A stretch of 64,000 nt of DNA, taken from Kingdonia uniflora (Eukaryota; Streptophyta; Magnoliopsida; Ranunculales; Circaeasteraceae). Below are positions 21,890 through 33,765 of this stretch, piece by piece (the first letter of the stretch is position 1; each line of letters opens with the position of its first letter). Made by a program: the position numbers and the translations under genes. The stretch covers positions 1,116,001-1,180,000 of the forward strand of contig JACGCM010002657.1 of assembly GCA_014058105.1 (NCBI GenBank), read 5' to 3'. Under the pieces are notes generated by a model. It was not told where the DNA came from, made no database searches, and worked only from the letters and a program-made list of their open reading frames with translations.

Positions 21890-24407
21890 ATAATACACAA
21901 GAGTGAGCAAACCAGGCCCCCCTCTAACCCAACCAGGCCAAACAACCACACCAATAAAGTTGATTCTATAAAGAAGAAGAAAGAAAGAAGGAGATGAAGA
22001 ATGCAGAAACTACGGTAATAGTAAGAAAAGATGAATAGAGAATATGCAGAAGTGCAATGATATGATAAGATGAACTAAATCCCTAATGATGAATGATTGA
22101 GGATAGATAACCGAAGAAATGAAGTTTACCTTAAAGAGATCTTTGTTGGATACAATGGGTACGATTTTTGTCAAGCTCGACCACGCTCAAGGATTTATCA
22201 CTTGATAAGAGTGTTCTAGGCTTTGCAACCCACGGAGTCAACGTCTGAACTTTATTTGCACTAATTCCGAGGACTTTTAACCTCACGGAGGATAAGAGGG
22301 GGACCAAAGGAAACTGTCTCACACCATCCCACACTCCCGAAGGGTAATAGGTATGATAGTGTCTAGCCCGAACTTCACCAAAATATTTCAACCCAATATA
22401 GGAATCCTAAGATCTATTGAGGGTCTGCCAATGTAGAGCTTTGTTATGTATCCTGACCTCATCAAGATAAGAAGAATTATTAGAACCTCTAGATGAGAAC
22501 AAATCCTAAAAGACTGAAATACAACTACCGTCAACCCGGCAGTACGCACAGGATAACCATCTGCCAAAGAGAATGGTAAGAAATCCTAACACAGATGCAA
22601 ACAGTGACTCACTTATACCATCTAAGCATAGATGAAATAGTAATTTAACCGTCACAACATCTAAACAACATCAGTCTCTAGATCTCCTAAAGCAAACATG
22701 ATAACCCTCAAATGCTAGAGTACCATAGCTGTCAACACAGACTAGTACACACCGGATAACCCACCAGCCTCCAACAAGATAGTCCACAATCCCCAAGAAT
22801 AAAGCTGCACCGTAACTCCTCTACTACTATACAAATTAAATAGTGGCTAGACCACGAACCACCCGTACATCCATACAACAAACGAACCTAATCACTCATA
22901 CCAAGATACAAGCTAGGTGACCTAAACGAACCATCAACAATTCTATATAGATAATGCAGCGACGCAGAATCGTCACAACCACCATAACTGAGAATAACTA
23001 TTTATAACCTACAAGGTTTTATCTAGTTGTTAAACTCGCAATATACCCAATGTGTACTAACTTAACCAAACAATCCAGGAGATACCATACTCCAACAGGG
23101 AATCTATCATTCTAAACAACTAGGATAATTCTAACTCTAAACGAATAACCCAAAGGTTCCCTAAGCAATCAGCCACATACTAACATAATCACGGTATAAA
23201 CATAATAATCTAGGCGTTACAATAAATCACGAATCAGTATAATGACCTAGTTATTCAGGAAGATAAAACTCGCCTAATACAAAGCTCAAAATGACAAACC
23301 CGGCGAAAATGCCAAATCGGCACCCCAACGGTAATGTGCCCCGCAAATCGACTTCCGAAACTCCAAATTAATTACGAAAAGGAACAGGAACACCACAACA
23401 TCAGCAACTATCAAGGCCTGGAGCCCAAACACAATTCCAACAAAGGATCCTTGCCCGAAATTGAGTTTTAAATCAGCGCCATACTCGAATCAGCAACTGA
23501 ACCTTATCTCCTAATCACACTAAACCCCAATCACCACCACTGAACAGCTACAAGGAAAACCCAACCAATTCAGCCCAACAATCAACATAACCCATAGCTC
23601 AATCATACCCCAAATACTTCAATAATCAAGCCCAACAATCACAAAGGATGCTAAACTGATATCAATCAACGAAATGGAAGGGGGAACCGTGAAATTACTC
23701 ATCGAAGAGGGACGGCTGAGCTCGGCAAGGGACGACTGAGCTCGGCAAGGGACGGCGTCCAATCGATAAATCGATGATGGAAACTCAGCCCTTTCTCTCT
23801 CTCAGGAACTGAAATCAAGAAATAGGAGATGATTCCTCAAGCTCCAATTCGAACAGGGAAGATGAAGGATTGAAGAATTGTAGGGAGGAGAAGGATTGAG
23901 AAGTTAAGGTTTTAAGTCGGCTAGAGGGAGAGAAGAAAAATGAGGAGAGAGAATGAAGAATGATATATAAATACTACGACAAGTTGTTTGAACGGATACA
24001 AAAGTCGTTCGAACGACTAAGAGGTCTTAGGCCAAATTCCAGGAGACAAATCGACTCGTTCGAACGATAATTAATCTTGCTCGAATGACAATACTCAAAG
24101 GCCAAAATTCCAGAAGACATGAAGGTTCGTTCGAACGACAAAGAGCCTCGTTCGAACGACAACTGGGAAAAATCCAAAATTGTCACTCTGAGGTCCTCCT
24201 GAACCACACCAAACACCAAGATTCTCAAAAGACAGGAACAACCCGAAGTAACAAACACAACCCTATAAGAGACTAACCATAACTCCTAAAATCATAACCC
24301 CACCTCCTCTGCCCAACAACAGCAGAAACCATAGAACTGGTGGAACACCAAACTCCAAATCACCATAATCATCATATATTAACAAAAAAAAATTCTGGGT
24401 CATTACA
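21890..24407 (-). repeat. Partial or solo LTR of a Tekay-like element
   Basis: Segments of 21890-22430 match the LTRs of elements A and B in inverse or direct orientation: the TGAGCAAACC block, GATACAATGGGTACGATTTT, then AGTCAACGTCTGAACTTTATTT and CATCCCACACTCCCGA. The CGTTCGAACGA array is at 23986-24160, and the right terminus reads TGGGTCATTACA (24407), the complement of the TGTAATGACCC start. No polypurine tract or pol follows, so it is a solo or truncated LTR. The left terminus is not recognisable and the 5-bp TTCTG to the right was not found on the left. Confidence 0.55.
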
Positions 24408-24745
24408 TTCTGAAGGAAACACAAATGGGTAGTTTTTATGCTCTTTTCACTATTCTTTAATATATATCATGATCTCTTGGTTAAATTTTGTTATTGAACT
24501 CACTGCTTCAATTTTTTTAGAGAGATGTGGTCTCAAAACATTCATAGCTAAACATACCAGCGAATATGAATTTGTAGTTAAATGGTGTCTATTGAAACAA
24601 CAATATGAGTTGAACGGGAAGCGGTGCATAAGGTGAACTGATCTTATAAGTGATCTTGAATTCTTTTATATGCTTCTTTTTTTGTTCCAGCTGGTTGATT
24701 CTAAAATGTGTTGCCCATTTTATAAGAACAAGCAAACAAAATTAA
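24408..24745 (+). CDS. Possible 3' exons of an unidentified host gene
   Basis: From 24408 to a GGGTAGTTTT donor the frame reads LKETQM. After the TTTTTTTAG acceptor (24520) an exon of 112 bp (24521-24632) stays open (start RCGLKTFIAKHTSEYEFVVK), with phases that match, and ends at AG/GTGAAC. A following TTGTTCCAG acceptor leads to a short tail with a TAA near 24745. The upstream part of the first piece would have been split by the LTR ending at 24407. The protein is not recognised; this may be the end of the gene started at 12588, or an independent relic. Confidence 0.25.
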
Positions 24746-25959
24746 AGAACTTAAAAGCCAAGTAAAGAATCTTTATATGCAATTTGACTTTGTGTGAGAA
24801 GCCTTACCCTCAGGTGAGATGATCTTAAGAAACTTTAAAGTTTATTTATTTTGTTTTGTGCTACTTTTCTGATTTAAAAACCTTTTGACCATCTCTTTAG
24901 GCTCAAACAAAGAAGATCAAAGATATTATTTTATGTAATTTGATATAGTACCTAACGAGGAAACCAAACAATGATTGTAATAGATAAGTTCTTACTAGGA
25001 GTGAAAAATGGTGGCATAATTATTTATGGTAAATATAATGCATGTAAACGGTTGTTTAAAAGTATTTAATCTTATTATGCAGGAATGTTAATTATTTTTG
25101 TTTGCAAAGAAAGCTTGTATGAATATATATTTAAAGGTTAAAACAAAACAAAAAAAGATTCCTACAGTTGCTGCAATTTATGGAGGATTGTTTCTTCTAA
25201 AGATGTATCTATCATTCCATCTATTCATACAAAGCATGTCGAATTTAACGCTGATATATGGTGTTTGGGCCGATATTTAATGATAACACTAGCAGACAAA
25301 AATGTGGTAGCGTGTGCAAACGCATTATATTCAAAATTATGGTGAGTTTAAATTTGTAATCCTAGCACAACACAGAATTTACATATCATTCTTATTTATT
25401 TACCCTTATTTCTAAGAAATGTGGTTTTAGAGCATTTGTAGGCCACTCTTCATATTGGCTTTAAAAAAAAATTGAATTGCCAAATCCCTATAAAACTCAT
25501 ATATCCGACTCACCAAGTTAAAGTTAATGCATATGTGACAATCAATTAAAACCAAATTTACCCAAAATTAAAGGATTTTATGAAAAATTGACTTGTGATG
25601 AGTAATATTTAAGGAATTATAGTAACAAAACTATGATTTTTATTAGCCAATTAAGCTAAGTTTGTTGGTGGGGAGTCGACTACAAATTCTCTTGGCAACT
25701 AAAAAATCAAAAGATTGTCACCACTATAGCATGTCATCTTTATGGTAATACATCATCGCCCAATAATAGGAAATGAAGTAATGTAGGAAATATTAGTTGT
25801 ATTCATAGCTCGATAACTCAGTTATACTGTACAACATCTAATAGTAACTAGCATGTGATGGGTGCGTAATTATAATATTTTTAATATACCTGAACCTGTA
25901 TTTTAGTCGTCCATTATATTTAATTTTGGGTACTTATGCGCATTTGTTTGATTGTAGCT
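24746..25959. other. AT-rich DNA, nothing certain
   Basis: GT-AG-like signals near 24814 and 24900 border short open stretches, but no protein can be assembled. Otherwise nothing was seen. Confidence 0.35.
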
Positions 25960-27098
25960 ACTAGAGATGGATATTTGAAACCAAGCTCTTAAAGTCAAGT
26001 AAAATTGTCTCCAGCAGTTCATAGCACAAAAAGTCAAAGGCACAATATATTTGGTCTCAAGATTAAAGAAATATATACACAAATATTCTTGGAGAATAAG
26101 ATCAAAGAATATATTACATCCAAGATCCTTAAGGATATTTTATATTGAAGATATATGCAAGAGTTTCCACGAAGAAAGATCTCAACAACACTTAAGGAAA
26201 TTATATGCAAGAATATTAGGTAATTGGTTGTAATATTAGAAAATATTATTGTGAAAATATTTTTTAGAATTTAATGTATAGTTTCTAAATTTGGGTTCCT
26301 TCTCCTATAAAAGGAACTCTCCCCCCATTATAATTGGACATCTCATATTAGAGCAAGTTTAGAAGAAATAAAGTCTTAGTTTTATTTAATTGTATTCTCT
26401 ATCTTTTATTTTCTTTTGTAAATAATTAGTTGTTAATGCGATGAAGTCCGAGATGAGTGGCTAATCTCCTAGCTAAGGCAAGGATATGGCCTCTTCTTGG
26501 ATTAACAATAGTTGGTATTAATTAGGTTCTAATTAGTTTTCTCTTAGTACTTTATGATTAATAAGTTAATATATTATATCGAAGGCTTGACCATAGCTTC
26601 GGTTTGGTATACGATAACTTTGGATACAAATAAGTACTACTAATCGTAGACTTGATTTGGAGATCTAAACAAGAGTAAATACTAGAGAACTCACTCAAGC
26701 CTAGCCATGGTTGAGTTGATAATTCTCTAAGATACTCTTCACCATCACTTAAAAGCATAACCACTAAATGTTTGACAATAGATTTAGTAGCTTATTTTAT
26801 AACACCGTATGTGCCTTAACACGAACATATGATGGGTAGAGATATTAGGATCTAGTTATATATCGATTAGTACATTGAAATGTAGAGGCCAAGTCTTAGC
26901 TTTCTCCCTCATTAAGTTTTATAATTAGTTTTTATTTTTTCTTCTTAGATTTATCTCTTATAAAATCGTAATTTGGCCTAGAAAGTATTTGCTTTCCCAA
27001 ACCTCCTTGTGGATTTGATCCCACTCATCCGTGTTACAATTCGATAACCGTACTTTGAGCAGATATTTTGCTAGAGGCCCTAAAAACCTCTTATCAGC
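25960..27098 (+). repeat. Athila-related solo LTR or LTR remnant
   Basis: A CCTATAAAAGGAAC TATA box at 26309 is followed by GGCTAATCTCCTAGCTAAGG, CTTGACCATAGCTT, CCATGGTTGAGT and a terminal CGATAACCGTACTTTG...CTTATCA. The same order of similar blocks occurs on the minus strand in the Athila-like LTR at 5778-6500. The left limit is a guess, and no internal domain follows. Confidence 0.4.
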
Positions 27099-27829
27099 AT
27101 GTATAAAATGACATCAATGAAAAGTAAAATAAGAGATAAAAAAGAGAGCATAAAGTATCAGGACCTACAAATGCCATTTATTCACCTTTAACTCCTACAA
27201 CCATATCATGAGTTGTCCCTTCCATCATTGATGTATATGTCCCATACCCGAACTCCTCAAACTTGTTAAGAACTTCATAAATTTTAATGCTACTTTACCT
27301 TTACCCAATGTCTAAAATAACGCTATCAACACATTGAAAATCTCAGTGTTTATCAATCCTTTTCCCCCCTCCTTCTCATTTTCTTAAATATTTTTTTCCA
27401 ATCTCAGTATTCAAAAGAGAAACCATAAGGTTCACTTTTTTGAACTGATTCTTAAGATTATGTGACCTTAATTTAGATGATTTTTCTGTCTTTTTGATAC
27501 TTTCTAATTTTAGTCTCTCTGATATGGTTCCTCTGTTTCATAATTTTTACATCTAATCAATTTATAATAGATTCACGAAACCTTTGCACTTGATAAGAAG
27601 AGAGATCCATGTCTCCTTATCACAGATCCTGTTCCTATTGACCAACATATGACCATTGATCAGCGATTTCATAGCATCCATATGAGAGAATAAGAATTTT
27701 TTTAAATGAGTGTATGTGCTTTTGAATGAAACTGCCCCCTGGTGCAATGCCTATTTGGATCTTCTAATGAAATACTTATACATTGTAACTCAAGGTGGAA
27801 TTGTATTATGCTAATTCATGTCTGCGTAG
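27099..27829. other. AT-rich DNA, unassigned
   Basis: A minus-strand frame at 27747-27562 has ordinary composition but no recognised motif. Nothing else was seen. Confidence 0.35.
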
Positions 27830-27965
27830 GTAAGGATTGAAATACATCTAGAACTCCTAAGCAGTTTGATGGAGAAATCACCAGAACTTAATGGATCCCA
27901 TAGACAAGAATCTCGATTCTCACTTAAAAAGAGTCATTTGGGAAAGCTTTCCTTCCAATGGTCAG
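27830..27965 (+). CDS. Exon-like ORF just upstream of element A
   Basis: An acceptor (GTCTGCGTAG ending at 27829) opens a 136-bp frame without stops, ending at TCAG/GTGTGT. It encodes segments such as RIEIHLELLSSLMEKSPEL and FSLKKSHLGKLSFQW. Element A begins 14 bp after the exon end, so the insertion lies at the start of the intron. The family is not recognised, and this could be a real gene or a decayed one. Confidence 0.3.
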
Positions 27966-27979
27966 GTGTGTTATGTTGT

Positions 27980-30544
27980 TGTAGTGTCCCAAATTTTTTA
28001 ATTTTATTTTATTTGGTTATTTATTATTATCATGCATACATTATACCTCACGCATCCATATTCATATCATATATCTTGCATTGTATCTTTTTTCTCTTAT
28101 CAAGACTTGGAGTTCATCTTTTCTTCTTTTCTTCATTTCTGGGTTTTGGTGGTTTTGGCAGAGTAGGTGGTTGTGTTGCGATTTTGGGAGCCTGCGGTTG
28201 GCTTGGTGATGTTGTTGTTGATTTTGGCTTGTGTCTGATGAGCTATTTTTGGTGTTGAGGTGATCTTGTGGATCTTAGGCGATTTGGAAATTTTCCAGTA
28301 GTCGTTCGAACGAGATTCTTATTCGTTTGAACGAGTCGACTTGTCTCCGAGAATTTTGTCCAAGATCTCTTAGTCGTTCAAATGACTTTTGTGTCCATTC
28401 GCATGACTTCTTCATCCATTCGTGCGACGCCTGCTCTCGTTCGAACGATCTATCGAACGAACTGACATATCTCCTGGTGTGTTGGCCCAAGGAAATGTTT
28501 TCGTTCTAACGACCTTTCGAACGATTGTTGTCTTTCTAGGGTTTCTTTCATTTTTGGCTTTAATCGTTCGAACGATTTTAGCATTCGTTCGAACGACCAT
28601 CGTATTCCTTGCTTTATTTTATTTTTCTTCTATTTTTTTTTGGGTTGGCTTTTCTTTGGCAGAGCAGTTTTAAAGAGTTGGAGTGAGAGTTTGGAGTGAG
28701 AGTTTGGAGAGAGAGTTGGAGAGAGAGTTTAGAGAGAGGATCATCACCTGTCCTTCCACCATTTTGATTACCTTCCCGATCGTCAGCGCCACATTTTAAT
28801 AAGTTTTCCCTTTTCACCCTAGTTTTCCTGATTCTTTAAATTAAAGGTTTAGATTTGATTGTTGGGTTGGGTTTGTTGTCAGGATCTAGTATTGATTGTT
28901 TTTATAATTGATTGTTGTTGTGATTGTTTGAATTTCGTAGTTTTCGGTGTTCCAGCTGCCAAGGGGCAGAATTAGGTTTTGGTATACAGATCATAGTTTT
29001 GCCAGGATTTGAGCTTTATATATCAGGCGAGTGTCCCTTCATTTCTTAATTACTTTACTAGTTTAAACTGTGTTAGTCGGAGGTATGCATTTGGCATTGA
29101 GGTATCGTGAATTGGTTTTAAACTATATTGTTCCTTCTGTCATAGTTGTTGTTTCAGTATTTGGCAATTCCTATTGTTAGGCATGTAGTATGTGGTTCTC
29201 CTTGACTTCTAGGGAGTTGTGCATTGGATGGTATTCATGGGGTTTTCCCTTGACAGCGAGGTTCCAGTCTTTCAGAGACTGAGACGTTTAGATGTTGTGA
29301 CTGGTGGTCACTGTTTGTACCGGTGTTTGGATTGTTTACCATCCTCTGAGGTAGGTGGTTACCCTAGGTACGTGTTGGCCATGATGTGGCTATTGTGTTA
29401 GGATTGTTTACCATTCTATGAGGCAAGGTAGGTATCCTATGCGTGTGCTGGCCGAGTTAGCGGCTGTGGTGTTTTGATCCTTGGGATCTTTATGCAGTGT
29501 GGGTTGTTATAATCTTGTAACTTAACGGGGTCGGATACATAACGAAGCTCTACATCGGCTAACCCTCGATAGGATTTCGGATTCCTAAATTGGGTTGAAA
29601 TAAGTAGCTGAAGTTCTGGCTGGACGTTATCATATCTATTACTCATTTGGGAGTTCGGGATGGTGTGAGATAGTTTCCTCAGGTCCCAGTCTTACCCTCC
29701 GTGAAGTTGAAATCCCTTGGAATAAGTGAAATAAAGTTTGAACGTTTGCTCCGTGAGTTGAAAAGCCTAGAACACTCTGATCAAGTGATATATCCGTAGA
29801 GTGGCCGAGCTTGACAAAAATTGTACCAATTGTATCCATTTGAGGCATCTTTAAGGTTAATGTGCATTAGCAGCTGATCAGCCTAATATATTGATTTACA
29901 GAGTCTAGTTTTTGGTTTCATAACATCTTAACACAACTACATTAGGATAATTATAAAATCATGCCATCACCATATCATTTCAGGTCATCACGTCATCGCA
30001 TTGCATCATATCATATCACATCGCATTATTATTCATATTTTGATTCATTTCCCTTATTCTGCACTTATATTACCATGCTTTTAATTTTCCTCGTCACATT
30101 CACCTCCCCTCTTTCTCTGCATCTGTTGTATTAGTATGTTATTTAGCTTTGTTGGGCATCAGTGAGCGATGGTTTTGCTCACTCTCGCTATTTTCCCCCC
30201 TTTCAGATGTAGGGTAGTTGCTAGTTTTGCTGAGGGTTCAACAGTGTTGGTTCCAGATTTGGCTGCTGCAAATCCTCCTGGTTGTAGTACTCTTGTATGA
30301 TCTCAGCTTTTGACGTTGTATAGTATTCGAGATATTGTATTTACATTTTTAGTTGTTATGTATATATATCTTACTTCCGTTTTATTATTTTTACTCTTAT
30401 GATATTTCTATAGTAAATGACTGAGCCTGAACTTGTCTATGGCTCGATTGTTTGTGGGGGCAAATCGGTTAGATTCCCCGACCTGCATGCCTTCGAATCT
30501 CGGTAATTGATATAGCTACCTGTATTGGATTTTGGGGCGTGACA
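27980..30544 (+). repeat. 5' LTR of element A
   Basis: It starts TGTAGTGTCCC and ends GGGGCGTGACA. It contains the CGTTCGAACGA palindrome array (28303-28595), a GAGAGTTTGGA-type purine minisatellite (28677-28740) and an ATCATATC-rich microsatellite (about 29950-30040). Confidence 0.88.
28303..28595. repeat. Array of CGTTCGAACGA palindromes
   Basis: About eight perfect or one- to two-mismatch copies of CGTTCGAACGA occur at irregular 15-60 bp intervals. Perfect examples are at 28303-28313, 28438-28448 and two between 28563 and 28595. The same array is in the 3' LTR (35649-35935). Confidence 0.85.
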
Positions 30545-30548
30545 GACT

Positions 30549-30560
30549 TGGTATCTGAGC
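30549..30560 (+). promoter_or_regulatory. Primer binding site of element A
   Basis: TGGTATCTGAGC differs at one base from the initiator Met tRNA complement TGGTATCAGAGC and sits four bases inside the 5' LTR. Confidence 0.8.
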
Positions 30561-30698
30561 CGAAGGTTAATTCCTATCTTTGCGCTAATAATCATATGTC
30601 GTGTTATCCTTCTAGATAGAGTTAGGATCGATTCCTTTCGGTTTTACTTATTTTATCATATTCTACCCTTCCTGAGTTGTGTGTCATGGTTTGTATAG

Positions 30699-31950
30699 AT
30701 GGCTAGAGGTGACAGAGGCAGAGGTAGAGGTAGAGTTCGCACAGTAGGTTGTGGCCGCAGAGGTTTGCGTAGTGGTATATTTGCTGATAAGCCAGCGCTC
30801 AATCAGGAGAGTTTAGGGTCTGTCCTGATTGATCAGGATATTCCTCTGACACCAGTAGTTCCAGAGTAGCCTGGTGCTTTACCTATTCCAGCCATTCCCA
30901 GTATTTTAGCGAAGATGAGACAGTTTATGGAGAGTTTTACAACTCATTTCCAGCAGGTCAGGAGCCCAGTGGCCAGGGAGTACAGTTACCTTGAACAGCT
31001 CCAGAAATATAAGCATTCAACATTTTCTGGCATGTAGTTTTGTCTGAGGTAGAGAAATGGTTCAAGTCTATAGAGAAGACTTTGAACGCGATGAAGTGTC
31101 CGGAGGATCAGAGGGTGACACTTGCTACCTATCAATTGCAGGGTGACGCAGATCACTGGTGGGAAACCGCCAAGAGGACCATAGTAGAGACCCCTATACT
31201 TTGGGCTTCCTTTTAGGACCGGTTCTTTGGGCAGTATTTCTCGTAAATTTATAGGGATGCATGTATCTCAGAGTTTTATATGCTTGAGCAAGGTGATATG
31301 AGTATCTCTCGGTACGATTAGTGATTCAATGAGCTCTCTCGATATGTTTTGTTTATTGTCCAGGATGAGGAGTAGCGCAAAATGAAATTTCTAAAGGGTC
31401 TTCGTTCGTATTTTAGGAAGTTCTTGATTGCTTCGGGGGCTAGTTCTTACAGAGAGGTTTTGTCTAAAGCTTTGGCAATAGAGCAGAATGATGTTGAGGA
31501 GCAAAAATCTAAGACTTGAGGAACCAAATGTGATAAGATCATAGGCCCGATAAGGGCAAGGTAATCCAGAGTCTGCATGAAAACTTGGGTTCGAAGAGGC
31601 AGAAGATCGGTGTTACCAATGGTTCATCCGTTAGAGTTATGGGACCGCGGTTTGCTTTTGGTGAGTGTTGGAACTACAGGGAGAAAGGGCACTCCAAGAG
31701 GTTTTGTGCTAGGCCAGTCAAATCTGCAGTTATTACAACAGTTTCTGGGTCCCGTTGGTCACCAGCCGCGACCTCAGCAGATTCAGGAGTTTTAGCAGCA
31801 ACAGTTTCAGGGTTTGCAGAATAGACAGATAGTTCTAGACCCTCAAGGATGGGCAGGGGCAACAACATCTGGGTCAGCAGCAGGGTCTGGGTTAAGGCCA
31901 CGGGCAGGGCCACGGGCAAGATGTACGCAGTTGGGAGTCAAGGTGCTCGC
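30699..31950 (+). pseudogene. gag relic of element A
   Basis: The start is ATG at 30699 with a basic Arg/Gly-rich N-terminus (MARGDRGRGRGRVRT). A first TAG follows within 60 codons, and several more occur. The capsid region is recognisable between stops near 31060-31450. A CCHC zinc knuckle lies at 31666-31707 as ECWNYREKGHSKRFC, in which the second Cys is Tyr, so metal binding is lost. The region after the knuckle is Gln/Gly rich. Gag would package RNA into particles; this copy cannot be translated through. Confidence 0.75.
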
Positions 31951-32241
31951 GCCGTTCTACCTGTAGTGGAAGGTACGATTCATATATCCTATTCACCCGC
32001 TAGAGTTCTTTTTGATTCTGATGCATCGCATTCATTCATATCATACATTTTTATTTGCACTATTATTTTTCAGTCTTCTTTGTTGCATGATGAGATTTTT
32101 GTAGGTACTTCGCTAGATGCTTCAGTTTCTATTTCTAGTATTTGTTGAGATTGCCCCATTGTTATTTGTAGTCGTGTCCTTTCAACAGACTTGTTAGTAC
32201 TACCGATGCAGGAGTTTGACATTCTCCTGGGTATAGATTAG
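31951..32241 (+). pseudogene. Aspartic protease relic of element A
   Basis: An active-site segment ARVLFDSDASHSFIS begins near 32002; the usual DSG triad is DSD (32014-32022). The usual second block (QEFDILLGID) is followed by TAG near 32238. Protease would process the polyprotein. Confidence 0.7.
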
Positions 32242-33321
32242 TTGTTGACGCATCGAGTTACTTTAGACTGTTTTGAACGGTCAGCTGCCTTCAGTATCCC
32301 TGGTGAGAAGAAGTTTAAGCTTGCTAGTTCGAAACTTGTAGAGTCAGGAGATGGTTTGTTGGCATTCTTAGAGTTAGAATCCTCAGGTGTTGATGTTAGC
32401 TCTATTCCGGTTGTATGTGACTTTTCAGATGTATTCATGAAGATTTCTGGTTTACCGCCGACGAGAAAGATTGATATTGGTATAGATTTTTTATCGGGTA
32501 CAGCTCTAATTTCTAAGGCTACTTATCGTATGGCGCCTGTTGAGCTGAAGGAATTATATGATCAGATTTCTGAGTTGATAGATCAAAAGTTTATCAGGCC
32601 GAGTACTTCACCATGGGGCGCTCCAGTATTGTTTGTTAAGAAGAAGGATGGGTCTATGCGTCTTTGTATTGACTACTGCGAGTTGAACAAAGTCATGATC
32701 AAGAATAAGTATTCCTTACCTAGGATCGAGGATTTGGTTGACAAACTTTGGGGAGAACATTTCTTTTTGAAGATTGATCTCAGATCGGGTTACCATCAGC
32801 TGAAAATCGAGGAGAATATTTTGAAAACAGCATTCAGGACGCGTTATGGGCACTATGAGTTTCAGGTTATGCTCTTCGATTTGACGAATGCTCCTGCAGC
32901 TTTTATGGATTTGATAAACCGAGTTTTTTGTCCTTTCCTCGACCGGTTTGTGATTGTATTCATGGATGACATCCTCATTTATTCAAAGACCGAGGCCGAA
33001 CACGAGGAACATTTAAGGATCGCCTTTCAAACTTTGCGGGAGAACGACTTATATGCAAAGTTTGAGAAGTGTGATTTTTGGCAAAAGGAAGTGAAGTTTC
33101 TAGGGCACGTAGTGAACAAGGATGGTATTACGGTTAACCCTTCGAAGATTGAGGTGGTTACAGATTGGGTGCAGCCGATGAATATTACAGTGATTCTTAG
33201 CTTTTTGGGATTAGCCGGTTATTACCGCAGATTCATCAAGGGCTTTTCGCGGATTGTAGCTCCTTTGACTCGCTTGATGCAGAAGGACGTTAGATATGCT
33301 TGGGATGACAGATGTGATTAA
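32242..33321 (+). pseudogene. Reverse transcriptase domain of element A
   Basis: This 359-codon frame is the longest open piece of the element. Visible motifs in order are [15 protein letters not shown] (finger), [30 protein letters not shown] with the first catalytic Asp, [14 protein letters not shown] (usual PFGL is changed to LFDL), [10 protein letters not shown] with the catalytic Asp pair at 32959-32970, FLGHVV and [14 protein letters not shown]. The catalytic residues survive, but a TAA follows at 33319-33321 and flanking domains are broken. It copied the RNA genome into cDNA when intact. Confidence 0.8.
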
Positions 33322-33765
33322 GCTTTCGCAGAGTTGAAGAAGAGATTGACTACAACACCTGTTCTTATTAATCCTTCCAGTGGGCAGAAGTATATGGTTT
33401 ACAGCGACGCATTACTCAGTGGGCTGGGTTGTGTTCTGATGCAGGAGGGAAAGGTGGTGGCTTATGCTTCAAGACATCTTAAGGTGCATGAGAGAAGCTA
33501 TCCTACTCATGACCTCAAGTTGGCAGCCGTGGTTTTTGCATTGAAGATTTGGCGACATTACCTTTACGGAGAGAGGTTCGAGCTCTTTTCTGATCACAAG
33601 AGTTTACGGTTCCTTTTCTCACAGAAAGAGCTAAATATGAGGCCGCGTCGAGGGATGGAATTCTTTAAAAATTAAGATATTGACTTACAGTATTTCCTAT
33701 GAAAGGCGAATGTGGTAGCTGACGCTTTAAGCCGCTTGCCTAGGGGATTTCTTGCTCGTCTGATG
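33322..33765 (+). pseudogene. RNase H relic of element A
   Basis: The frame at 33334-33675 has [15 protein letters not shown] (catalytic Asp present), [20 protein letters not shown], a [13 protein letters not shown] helix and [12 protein letters not shown] replaces a codon at 33673-33675. The last motif (VADALSRLP) lies just beyond. It removed RNA during cDNA synthesis. Confidence 0.75.

Noticed and set aside
28303..28595. Palindromes as heat-shock elements
   Set aside because: Heat-shock elements need GAA and TTC units spaced by two bases; here TTC and GAA abut directly.
28275..28600. Several overlapping ORFs on both strands rich in Ser-Phe-Glu-Arg
   Set aside because: They are a by-product of the TTCGAA palindrome array in the LTR, which reads open on both strands; no start context or conservation supports a protein.
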